Of a stretch of DNA of 64,000 nucleotides, positions 46,801-57,712 are shown one piece after another. Positions within the stretch are counted from its first letter, which is position 1. Every line of letters starts with the position of its first letter. The position numbers and the translations under genes are program-made. Location of the stretch: the NCBI GenBank assembly GCA_000729835.1, contig JFHB01000118.1:1-64000 (forward strand), written 5' to 3'. The notes under the pieces were generated by a model that was given only the letters and a program-made list of their open reading frames with translations, did not search any database and was not told where the DNA came from. The stretch is from Atkinsonella hypoxylon (lineage: Eukaryota; Ascomycota; Sordariomycetes; Hypocreales; Clavicipitaceae).

Positions 46801-49200
46801 CCTTTTACTATAATATTATCTAAGAAAGGCTTATAAGTGTAAGGAATTAGGTTAAAAAGAATTCTCTCTACTATTTAAATAAATTAAGCAATAGAATTAG
46901 TTACTCCTTAAGGAAGTATATAAAGTTATAGAAGCTCTATTACTATTAAAATTATTATTAAGTCTCTACTTTCCTCTATAAGTAGTACCTAGTTATAGCT
47001 TAACAGCAAATTAATAACTAAAAGTATTTTATATACTCTAAATTCTTCGCTAAAAGCCTTTACTCCTTCTAGAATATAGGCATTCTATATTGTAATCTTA
47101 TTATAGGCTATTGTAAATAGCACTAGCTATATCCCTTTATCCTTCTTTATTACTAAAAAGTAAGGGTTTCTATAAGATCTATAGCTCTTTTCTAATAATC
47201 TATACTAAAGTTTCTTTTTTAATAAATTAACTAGTCTCCTTTATAGGCTAATAGGTATTAGTATTAACTTTACCTTCTAAGCTCTATAAGCAATAGTATA
47301 GATAACTTAAGGTAGTATAACTAAGGGATTAATCTTTCTACACTCTAATAAGTTTTACGCTAATACTGCCTTTTAGTTATAGAGAATTTCCTTAAAAATA
47401 TTAACTTCTTCTACTATTAAATACTTTTATACTTATTTAACTATTTAATCTAAATACTCTTTTATTATTTAAAATCCTTAGGGCTTTTTACTAAATCTTT
47501 CTATAATATATTTAGTATATTTTCTTAATTTATTTAAGTATACTTTTACCTCTTTTTACTTCTTCTATTTCTACTTAAGGTCTCTATTAGGCGTAAACCT
47601 ATCTAAAAGAATATTATCTCTTAGTAGAATTTTATTAGCTTTTTACTTATATAATATATTTACCTTTAGATTAATTAGTTATAATTACCTTAAGGGCTAA
47701 ATCTTCTCTATAGCCTCTTTAAGTTAGCTTCTATACTAGTTAGCTATTCCCTTTATTATAAAGTTAATAATAGCTATACCTTTATCCTTTATTATAAGCA
47801 CTAGCTCTTTATTGTTATTTAACTTAGCTTTAAGACTCTCTTTAACTATTTAATTATAAACTAAATCCTTAGATAACTTATTAATTAGGATTAAATTAAC
47901 GCTAGTAGCTATTGCTTTATCTATTATAGTCTTCTATTTAACACTTCTAGTAACCCTTAAGACTAATATAATATTACTAAAATAGTACTTTAAGAGGAGT
48001 TTGCCTCCTTTATTACTATACTTAAAGGTAACTTTAGCTATATATATAAAAGGCATTTTAAGGATTAATTATATATATAAAGACTTTAGCGCAATATAAA
48101 AGCAAATTAGCGTTTAAACGTTTCTAAGGTATAGCTTTATTATTACCTCTTTTAATATTATAAGCTTATACAATATAAAAGATATAGTAGTAATCTTTTG
48201 CTTTATTAGAGTTATTTTTAAATTAAGCTCTTTAATAAGGTTCTTAGTAATAATATTCCTTTATAAACTACAATCTATAAGACTATTAATAAGTAAAGAG
48301 TTTAGGCTTCTAAGTTATACTTAAAGGTAAAGTAAGTTCTATAAATAGCTTATAATTACTTTTAGCTTTAGAATACTATTTAATCCTTTAATATAAAGTG
48401 CATTTACCTATAGGTTTACAATAAACTTCTTCTCTTTAATATAATTTTCTATACATTCTTATATAATATTCTATAAATCCTTCTAGATACTATTAAGCAG
48501 CTATCTTATGCATTTATTAGTAATATCTTCTTTATTGTCTTCTGCTGCCTCTTTAACTATAGTAAATATTATCTTAATAATATTAATTAATTAATCCTTT
48601 TGCTTCTTAACTCTTTACCTCTTCCTTAGAATAAAATATAGAGGTATAACTTTAGCACTTATTCTATTAATATAATAGACTTTATTAACACTATTTACTT
48701 ACATTAAGTATTTATTCTTTATTGCTTTTATAAGTATAGGTATTAGTTAGTATAGGTCTTATAAGCTAACTTTAATCTTTTTCTAAAAAATATCTTTAAA
48801 TAATTATATAAGAAGCTATACTTTTATATCTATAGAGCTATCTTCCTTAGCTTTTTTTCCTTTTCTTTTTACTTAGTCTTCTAAAGCTTCTTCTTGCTTA
48901 ATAGAGTGTTATATCTTTATAGTATAGACTCTAAAGAGCTAGGCTATAATTCTCTCCTTAATTAGTATATAAAGAGTTCTTTTAGGTCTATATTTCTTTA
49001 TCTTAAACGTTAAAGTTACTATAGTACTATTAGTAGGGTTTCTCTTAAGAATAGCTTCTAGTAGAATATATATTAGGTAATAATTAGAGATATTAATCTT
49101 ATTAAAGATTTAATCTAATATCTCTCTCTCTTTCTTACTAAGCTTTTAATAGTTTAACGTTTTTCTACTAAATTCCTTAACTTAAGGACAATACTATCTT
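43900..49200 (-). pseudogene. Z2 pol: protease, RT, RNase H, integrase
   Basis: Collinear with Z1 29400-34700. The RT box near 46800-46825 again reads F-L-D-N, the second Asp (46815-46817) being Asn. RNase H is near 46100-46500, integrase near 44400-45900. The two copies differ mostly by C/T and G/A, so many of their stops arose independently. Confidence 0.75.
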
Positions 49201-51100
49201 ATAATATAGTAGTTAAAATAATTAACCTAAAACACTATAAGCCTATAAAGATAACTTTCTATATTAAGGAAGCTTTATATAAGAATAGATAGCATTAAAT
49301 TATTTAATTCTACTATTAAGATACTTACTCTTTAATTATACTTTATAAAGCTAATCTTATTGTTATACTAGTAAAACTAGCATTAATCTATATAATAACC
49401 TTTCTTACTATAGTAATAGTAGTAATGCTGCTTTATACAGCTTCTAGTTGTATAGGTCTTAAAGCTTTAAGCATTATTATATATATTAATAGCGTTAATA
49501 TATATATTCTACCTTTCCTTCTTCTTCTTCCTAAATTTCTCTTTAAAAAGCTTTATAATATCTATCTTTAAAACTACTTACTTTATAAGTATAATCTTTA
49601 TATCTTTAAACTTCTAGGTTAAATTATCTATTTAATCTTTTACTTCTAAAATAAGCTATATAATTTCCTTAGCTTTATAACTAAAATTACTTATACTATA
49701 ATACTTAAGACTTCTTCTACCTAGAGATATATAAAGGTAGTCTTTTCTATTATTATAAAGTCTAAAATTATAGTCTTTTAGCTTTATTCTAGCTTATATA
49801 TACTAGCTAAGCTGCTCTAATAACTCTCTATAGAGTATTATAATAAACTTAGCTCTAGTAACTTTTATTTAATCTATAAAGCTAGTAAGTATAGTATCTA
49901 GTAAGGCCTTATAAATATAATTAAACTAAGAGGTTATACTACACTATATATAGAGCTTAGCGCTAATTATAGCAGCTTAATGTTCTTAAAGCTAATAGAG
50001 AGTGTTCTTTATAGTCCTTAAATAGTTTCTCTTTAAGTCTTTAAGCTTTTTATTAGCTTACTTCTTTTAATCCTAAGAAGTAGCTTTATACTAAAGTAAA
50101 AGCTACTCTTTAGCTTTTTTTTAATTATATAAGGTATAAATAACCTTTATATATTTATAGATTAATAGGTTAATATAATAAATAAATATCTTCTATTAGT
50201 TTTCCTTTAGAATAAATAAGGTCTTTATCTTTAGCTTAAAGCTAGTTAAGTAATTAAGAATATTTTCTCCCTTAAATTAGTATATATTAAACTTCTTATT
50301 AAAAGTAGCCTAAGCTTATTACTTTTTAATAGCTTTATCTATAGCTTTAGTAAGAGCTTTATAAGGTATAGCTATAGCGCTACTAGTACTAGCCTTTTTA
50401 TCTTAAGTATTTAATTCTATTGTAACCTTAGGTTTTAAAATAGCTTTTTTAGAAGATTTACTAGATTAGCTAGAGCTAGTATTAGCTACTTTAGATATAA
50501 AGCTTATGCTTTTCTTTAAGAAATATAGAATACTAAACTTATATAAATAACTAGTAAAATAGCTTAATATAGAAGGTAGGTATAAAAAGAACAATTAATC
50601 TTACTTAGTAGGAAGAGTATACTATATATAATTCTCTATATTAGCTGTACTTTTAATGCTCTTACTTTCTACTTCTATAGTTATATAAGCTCTTAACGCT
50701 AAAATATAAAGGCTAAGAAGTTAATTACTAATAACAGTAAATATAAAGATAACTACTAAGATAAGAATAAAAGAGAAATTTTTCTCTATAATTAAATAAT
50801 TATAATGTTTAAAGGACCTAAAAACTTCCTTTTTGCTGTATTAAGGCTATCTTAGCTGTAGGTAATATAGAGGTTAAATAGGCTAGCTAGTATTTATAAT
50901 ATAGTAACTATCTTTAACTAAGCCTAGCTCTTCTTAGCTTAAAAAAGCTATAGAAATTTTCTTTCTCTCTTAATTAAATAATCCCTTATAATATAGAGCT
51001 TTTATCTCTATAATTTTCTTCTTTCTTATATTAGCAATATTTAAGCTAAAGTGCTCTTTTATCTTTAAACGCTTAGCAGCTTTTTCTTCTTTCTTTCTAG
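49200..51100 (-). pseudogene. Z2 gag
   Basis: Collinear with Z1 34700-36600, including the Tyr-rich remnant of a zinc knuckle near 49380-49450. Leader sequence to the 5' LTR is short and A-rich. Confidence 0.5.
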
Positions 51101-51175
51101 ATCTCTATAAAAAACCTTTTAATTATATAATACGCTTTAATTAGAATAAGTCCTTAGTAAAGCCTCTATTTTTAT

Positions 51176-51659
51176 TAACTTAAAACTAAACCCTTAAATA
51201 ACTATATAGCCTACACTAAAGTAGGTAATAATATAGTATATATTAAGATTAAAGAGAATTAGTAAAGAGTAAGATATTTAACAATATATACTATTAAATA
51301 ATAGTAGGTAAGAAGATTAAATAGTTAGAAAAGGCAGAAATAAAATATTAATTGCAGCTTAGAAGCTATATATATATAAAAGGAGCTAAATATACTAAAG
51401 AGTTAGGGAAAGTGTTACTAGCAGCAAAGTAATGTCTCTTAAACGTTAAGTGTTGTAAATTAAAGCAGGCTAAAAGATATTAATTAATTAAAAGAGCAAA
51501 AAGCCCAAAAAGAATCAGCAGAAGCTACTTATGCGCTTGCTTGCTTGCTTAAACTATCTAGATGTCCAGGCGATGCGCACTCTTATAGAGAAAATCTGTA
51601 TGTAGCATCCCTTGCAAAGCTAATATAAGAGCGCAAGGGGGTAACCCCGCCGCGACACA
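51176..51659 (-). repeat. Z2 5' LTR (484 bp)
   Basis: The segment 51540-51657 keeps GC-rich sequence (for example GCGATGCGCACTC and CCCCGCCGCGACACA) inside otherwise TA-rich DNA. Confidence 0.88.
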
Positions 51660-52139
51660 ATAACTAATAGATTACTAAAGATAAGCTTAAAGTTAACGCT
51701 TCTAAAATTATAAATAAATATCTATAGAAACACTCTATAAATTAGGAAAAAGAGTATTAGCGTTGTTAGAAGGGTAATATAGCCTACTAGAAAACCTAAA
51801 TTAGCTAGCGGAAGCCTACTACTAACTCTTTTCCTTATAAGTCTTAATTTCCTTTATTATACAATAAATTGTTTAAATCTCTTAGTATCTCTTTCCTTAT
51901 TTCCTTATTTATTATTATTAGAACTATTAAAATTAACCTATATTACAGAATTACAGAAGATTAGGAAGAAAATACCTATAAATCTATATACTATTGTTTT
52001 AACCTACTTTTCTCTATAAATTTACCTTTACTTTTGCGAATTTTTACGCTTTCTATTATATAACCTTTTCTTTATACCTTTATATATTATAAAATCTTTA
52101 TAAATTTATTAATACTATTATAGCTATTGCTCTTTCTAT
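51660..52139 (+). pseudogene. Y integrase tail end and spacer
   Basis: Starts with the right target duplication of Z2 and continues the chromodomain-like tail: I-T-K-D-K-L and N-A-S-K-I-I-N-K-Y-L, the helical end of the domain. From about 51800 the pol frame fades; I see nothing certain up to 52140. Confidence 0.6.
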
Positions 52140-54529
52140 CCCTTTAGGCTGTTATTTAGCTACTTTTAACAGTTAAACACTAGAATACTACACTAAGGGC
52201 AACAGACTGCCTATAGAGCAAATTCCTATAGCCTATAGAACTAACTAGCCTCTATAGAGCTACTTCTAGCTCTTTCTATCCCTTCTATAGAAAATCTATT
52301 ACTATTATTCTTTTCTTTTAGTAGTTTAGAATTATTAATTCTAGTAAACCTAAATAGCCTATTCTAAAAAAGGAACAACAACAATAACTACACTTAAGCT
52401 ATAATACTACTACTATTTAAACCTAAAGAAGAATATATTGCTTCTAATGTATATATTAATTACAATAATAGTTTTAACGCTAAAAGTAAAGGTTTTAAGT
52501 TTAAGGAGTAGAAATATAACTATAAAGGTAATATAGTAGCTATAGAGCTAGATAATATTAAAACTTATCTTATATTACTTAATTTCTACTGCCTATATAG
52601 CACTTTTAGTAGGCCTAGAAGTGCTAAAGGCACCCTAAAAGTTAATAAGTTTATCTTTAGCACTATTTCTATAGAAATTAAAGATAACATTAATATTACT
52701 AATGTAGAGCCTATTATAGAAGACTATAGTTAGTATTGCTACACTAATAGAGCTAAAGAAAAGGTATAGAATATAGAAAATGCTATTTACGCTTATGCCT
52801 ATAAATTTGCCCTTAAAGGCAGTATAATAGATAAAACTAGCATTAAGGTCTCTAAAGACAATATATATTACTTACTCTAGTAGAATACAGTAATATATAT
52901 CTTTAGAATTTACAATAACTATAAAGTAAAGCGCTAGAACTAGCAATATAAAGGTAAAGATACTAAGGCGTCTATAGGTAACACTAAAGTAGCTAGAAGA
53001 GATAAGATATAGGTAAAAGCAGCAGCTACTGCATACTACAGTAGCAATATAGTAAAAAGAGGTAAAGAAACTATTACTATAGATTTATTTACTAGTTTAC
53101 TGTTATAGGCAGTGTTACTTACTATTTACTTCTTTAATAAATTTAGTAAGATTAACAGCACTATTATAGGTGCCTTAGCTAGCATTAGCTGCATAAACTT
53201 ACTCTTTATTCTATTAGCTAAGGTGTAGTTCTAGACCTAGTGTAATAGTCTCCTTTAGGAAAAGTGTAAATCTAACGCTAAGGAAATAATTAAAGCCTAC
53301 CTTAAGGACACTTCTATAGGTAGCAACGCTATATAGAAGCAACTTAACCTCTATATTACTAAAATTAATAAGTTAAATAAAAAGATTAACTAGGTTAAAA
53401 TAGAGGCTAAAGGAGGTTTATTTAATAAGCAATTTAATAAATTATAGACTGCTATCTACAGTATATATAACTAACTAAATAGCATAAGTTAATTTAATAA
53501 AGGTGTTAATAATATTATTAATAAAAACAAAACCCTACTAAAGGTTGCTAGTAATATTAATATACTGTAGGCAGAAAATAGATGCCTATAATATAAAATT
53601 AACTACATTTATATAGACTTCTTAGAACGCTTAATTAACTAGTTTATTGCTGTATAAAGCCTCTTTAGTAATAGATTTAGCACTATTTAATGTAGAAAAA
53701 GTGCTTAGTTTATACTAATTAATCTATCTTTAATGCGTTTCTCTCTATTAATTCTATAAAAGATACCTTCTACAGTAAAGCTAACGCTAATTAAGGTAAA
53801 AACGCTAACTAAGAGGCTAGCTGTAGGTAAACTAGTAGAAATACCTGCTAAGCGTAAAACTAGTGCCTCTTAGGTAAAACTCTCTCTAAAGCTGCTAGAA
53901 ACGTTCTCTAGCTTTACTTTCTAGAGAGAGCTAACAGCTTACTATAACTAACTAACAATTTACTGCTATTAAGGATGCCTAGGGATTAGAATAAGCTGTA
54001 TATATATAGAGAAATGCCCTAGAGGGATCTAACAGAAAATTAGCTTTAAGATAGATTAATTTTTAATACTTTTAATACTACGTAGAACAATCTTGCATAA
54101 AGAATGTACTATATAGATTTAACAAATTAGCTTTATTATATAAGATTAATTTATAGGATTTAACATTATTTAGGATAATTTTGCGCAACTTTACTTGTAT
54201 ATAGGTTATAGAACGAGCTTTAACGCTCTATTAGGTTTAAGGAAATCTATTAATTTAATATATAGATTTAATAATTACTAGATTATAAGTGTAATTTAGG
54301 TATTGTAAGTGTACAGGGAAAAATGCATAAATGTAGCAACCTATACTGTAGATTGCACTATAACAACAATAACGTATGCTTGCGTAATAAAACAACAACT
54401 ACCTTTTTGTGCCTTTTATAGCAACTAGATTAACAAGTTATTTAGTTTAATCTAACATACCTTCTAACAACTAACAGTTAATTTTTTAGAACAGCTAAAA
54501 CAGCCGATCTTTTTTGTAGAGGCAGCACT
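52140..54529 (+). pseudogene. Y third frame with possible membrane segments
   Basis: A single frame of about 790 codons, broken only by TAG/TAA, fills the space between pol and the 3' LTR. It has a mixed, protein-like composition. Two hydrophobic stretches, about 53082-53135 (L-F-T-S-L-L-L) and 53160-53225 (I-I-G-A-L-A-S-I), could cross a membrane. A stretch rich in Leu, Asn, Lys and Ile with heptad spacing follows at about 53335-53560. An upstream part near 52400-53000 is charged. Position and layout recall an envelope gene, but I recognise no family, and RIP changes may have altered the hydrophobicity. Function unknown. Confidence 0.45.
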
Positions 54530-54772
54530 TATTACAGGATAATTCTACAGACCTATAGGTCACTAGTGCACGTAACTGCAATTATATATAAGTAGTTAGA
54601 AGCAACACTTAGGTAGTTAGATTAAACAATCAACAATTATTCACTAGAACACTATTATTAGATGCTCCTTACAGAAGCTATTACGACTCAGCCTACGATT
54701 TATTGCATAACCTGTTGAATCCAACATCCCACCGTTGCATCCGACAAACCCACGTCGGATTCCACCGTAACA
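54530..54772 (+). repeat. Y 3' LTR (243 bp)
   Basis: Starts TATTACAGGATAATTC and ends CCACCGTAACA. The right third is little mutated and holds the hairpin ATCCGAC/GTCGGAT (54739-54760). Confidence 0.9.
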
Positions 54773-54777
54773 CCTAA
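54773..54777. repeat. Target site duplication CCTAA, right copy for Y
   Basis: Equals 1710-1714. Confidence 0.85.
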
Positions 54778-57440
54778 AAGCAGAAAGCACAAGACATCTA
54801 GAATGCGTTAAAAGAATGCTGGATTAATACCTATCTAGGTCCTCCTAACTGGATAGTTTACAATACTAGAAAGAACTTTACATCTGCTAAATTCCGCTAT
54901 TATATATAAATGTTGTCTATTAATATTAATAAAGTTTCTATTAAAGCCTACAACAGCATTAGTAAAATTAAACAGTACTATAGCCTATTATAAAGAGCTT
55001 ACAACATTATTAACGATAAATTAGGCACTAATACTAGTATTATAAAGGATTAAAAGCTTTAGATAGCTATTAAAGCTATTAATAATTCTGCTGGACCTAA
55101 CAGTCTTATGCCTATATTACTAGTCTTTAGTGCTTACCCCTATATAATAGATAATTTACCTTTAAGCCTTTCTGTAACACAATAAGCTTTAATTCTACGT
55201 AAAGCTACTAATAAAGCTTAAAAGTGCTTAGTATAAAGGCAAATTCACAATACTCTTACCTCCTACAACAGCCTAAATACAATACCTATATATTTACTGC
55301 CCCTGCAGTTAGAAGTGTATATATAGCGTAAAAAAGAAGGCTAGCAAGGCCCCTATAAGCTGCTTACTATAGATAGCGAGAAATACACTATATAAATGCC
55401 TTATAGCCCTATTCGTTTTTATATAACTATTGTAAAACCTTACTACTATAATAACAATAAATCTAATAATTATTCTGCTGTTTCTAACGTTATACCTAAT
55501 AAAAGCAATATAGAATCTCTACCTAAAAGTAATTCTATTCTACTAAAGAAGAGAGAAAGACCCCTAAAGGTAAAGTAACTAATTAATCTAAACCTAATAC
55601 AGAAAAGAGGCCCTAAAAGACTAAGAAAGAACTCTCTTTCTATTCTAATTAATTCTATATAAAATTCCTTTACTTCTAACAACATACTAAATAGATATAT
55701 TACTGTTTCTAGCCTAACTATTAGTAGTCCTTATAATCTTAACCCTAGTAGTAATATTAATTCTACTTCTGTATTGCTGTATAAATTTAGTAATAAAATT
55801 TTCCTTTCTGCAAAAGAAACAACAGACTACAACTTAGCTATATAACTAAAGAAAAACAATAAGATTACAGTAAAAGGTGCTCTATTTAAAGCATTTAACT
55901 AAGCTAAAATTAACGCACTACTAGCTAAAAACGTCTTCTAATTTATTAAATTTAACCCTACTATATATACTAGCTATATCTTTAAATCTTATATAGTTTA
56001 AGAAGTTAAAGGAAAAGGAACTATATTGCTATATAAGAAGTTAAGACTAGTTATTTAAGGATATAACAACAGCAATAAATTGTTAATTTTAACGCAATCC
56101 CTAACAATTTAACGAGCTAGTTAACGCCTAATTGTAGCACTAGCTCTATCTCTCTAAAAACGCAATATTGCCTTATAGATCTACAATATTATATAGGCTT
56201 ATATGCAATTTAATACTAATTTAAATAGATTAATTATTGCATAACTTCCTAACTAAATTAAACATCTATATCCCTACAATACAGTAATAGAAGTAATTAA
56301 GCCTCTATATAGAATCGCTAAAGCAGATATATATTAGTGGTTTATATACTTCTGCTACTACTGTAATAATTTAAGTATAGTTACATTAATATATAACCCC
56401 TGCTTGCTAATATTAAATAACAATAACTGCTTTAGAATCGTTAGAATATAAACTAACAATACACTAAAACTAAGCAATAGAACCTTCTTTAACTGTAAGG
56501 AATCTAAACTGCAAAAGGCTAATTTTACTATAAAGCTAAAGTAGAGCCTAACAATAGAAACACTACTAATTTTTAATAGGTATATATTAACTAAATCTAA
56601 TAATAGCACTTTAACGCTTTACTAGAAAGGTTAAAGTAAGAGGATTTAACCTATTAATACTACTAGTAGTAATATAGATTTAACGAAACAACAGTACGTT
56701 AAGCAATAAGCCTGCAGTACGTACATTGCTACAATCTATTAACTAGAAGCTACATTTAACCTCTCTATTGCTGTACAACAGCAAGATATTATAATTAACA
56801 ATATTAAGCAACTAAATAAGAGGCTCTAATAGCAGATTAACAACTAAACCTATAGATTACAATATATCTTAATAGACCTTCCCTCTGCTAAATTATATAT
56901 ATTTATTAACGGATCCTTTATAAATAATAAAGATTTAAGCTTCTAAATAGAATATATAATTATTCTAGGCAATAAGGAAGCCTATAAAGGGAACGCTAAA
57001 TTTGTAATAAAAGGCAACATTATTATGTACAGCTCCGTTAAAAGTAAGAGAGTTATAAGGAGCGCGCTTGCATTAGAACTATACAGCATAGTGTAAGGCA
57101 TAGATATATTATATGCTATTAGCACTACGTTAAATATAGTAATAAAGCAGCTATAGATACCGCTAATTCTACTAGTAGTCTATATAGATTTATTCTTATT
57201 ATATAAATGCCTTATAAAGCTTAGTATAATAAAGGAAAAGAGATTAATAATTAACATTATAGCGCTATATTAATTATACAAAAGGCGTAAAATTAACGAA
57301 ATCCATTAAATTAACAGTAAAGATAATATCGCTAATTTAATAACAAAAGCAACGCTAACTAAGACTCTTAAATCCTTTATTAACAACAATAAGGCTAATA
57401 TATAGGTAGAAGGCTAGGTAAAGAGACCTATAAATTAATG
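54778..57440 (+). pseudogene. COP-B integrase end, RT and RNase H, RIP-degraded
   Basis: The integrase frame resumes with N-A-L-K-E-C-W-I-N-T-Y-L-G-P-P. The second catalytic region reads V-Y-N-T-R-K-N-F (Asn for Asp). A Ser/Asn/Lys-rich linker follows; 55396-55578 is a stop-free part of it. RT begins near 55870 (A-F-N-(Q)-A-K-I-N-A-L-L) and its catalytic box at 56449-56463 is (Q)-T-N-N-T: both Asp have become Asn. RNase H spans about 56880-57330 (I-N-G-S-F, E-K-R-L-I-I-N-I, N-(L)-I-T-K-A). The Q-T-D-D form of the box is usual in one fungal copia lineage. Confidence 0.85.
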
Positions 57441-57448
57441 CAGAAGGA

Positions 57449-57712
57449 TGTTAGATTTATTGTTGTTTATTCCTTTAATCTATTTTATTATTACTGTAAC
57501 TATTAGAGTTACTCTACTAGCACAATAAAAAGAGAGACTGCTAGTGTTAGAATCGTTATAACTCTATTATGCAATTCTAGTACCTGCGTAGGTAGATACA
57601 ACTGCTAATTAGTTGCATCTGCACATTAGTCTCCACTTATATTAGGGTCGCTAATACCCCTTAATTCCCCCTTAACACAACACTATACCTAAGGCATATA
57701 AGGCATCTAACA
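57449..57712 (+). repeat. COP-B 3' LTR (264 bp)
   Basis: Starts TGTTAGA directly after the purine tract CAGAAGGA and ends TCTAACA, a 7-bp inverted repeat. No second copy is in the window, so the right end rests on the inverted repeat only. Confidence 0.65.

Larger units (their letters stand above)
39912..51659 (-). mobile_element. Z2: complete gypsy element of family Z
   Basis: 11,748 bp with 487- and 484-bp LTRs, on the minus strand, inserted in the chromodomain-like region of Y. Flanks are ATAATT on the left and ATAACT on the right, a 5- or 6-bp target duplication with one C-to-T change. The sister element X has the undisrupted site ATAACT. Compared with Z1 it keeps the 3' end: a polypurine tract, the 3' LTR and 3 kb without known product. 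Confidence 0.88.
1715..54772 (+). mobile_element. Y: gypsy-type LTR retrotransposon, split by nested insertions
   Basis: Y is one copy of a family with 243-bp LTRs (TGTTACGG...CCGTAACA). Its own sequence survives in blocks 1715-2372, 3189-5411, 37164-39911 and 51660-54772. The rest is inserted elements. Block sizes fit the uninterrupted sister X if about 1.2 kb (protease to RT) is missing between 5411 and 37164. Gene order is gag, protease, RT, RNase H, integrase with chromodomain-like tail, then a third open frame before the 3' LTR. Matching CCTAA duplications flank it. Confidence 0.85.
54773..57712 (+). mobile_element. COP-B copia retrotransposon, right fragment
   Basis: Continuation of the element at 1-1709: integrase end, RT, RNase H, polypurine tract and 3' LTR. 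The LTR ends at 57712 and is followed by AGGTA, which should be the target duplication; its partner lies outside the window. Confidence 0.85.

Noticed and set aside
55470..55685. Minus-strand open frame of 71 codons
   Set aside because: Antisense shadow of the COP-B linker between integrase and RT.
56358..56609. Minus-strand open frame of 83 codons
   Set aside because: Antisense of COP-B RT; Leu-rich because sense TAG/TAA read as CTA/TTA.
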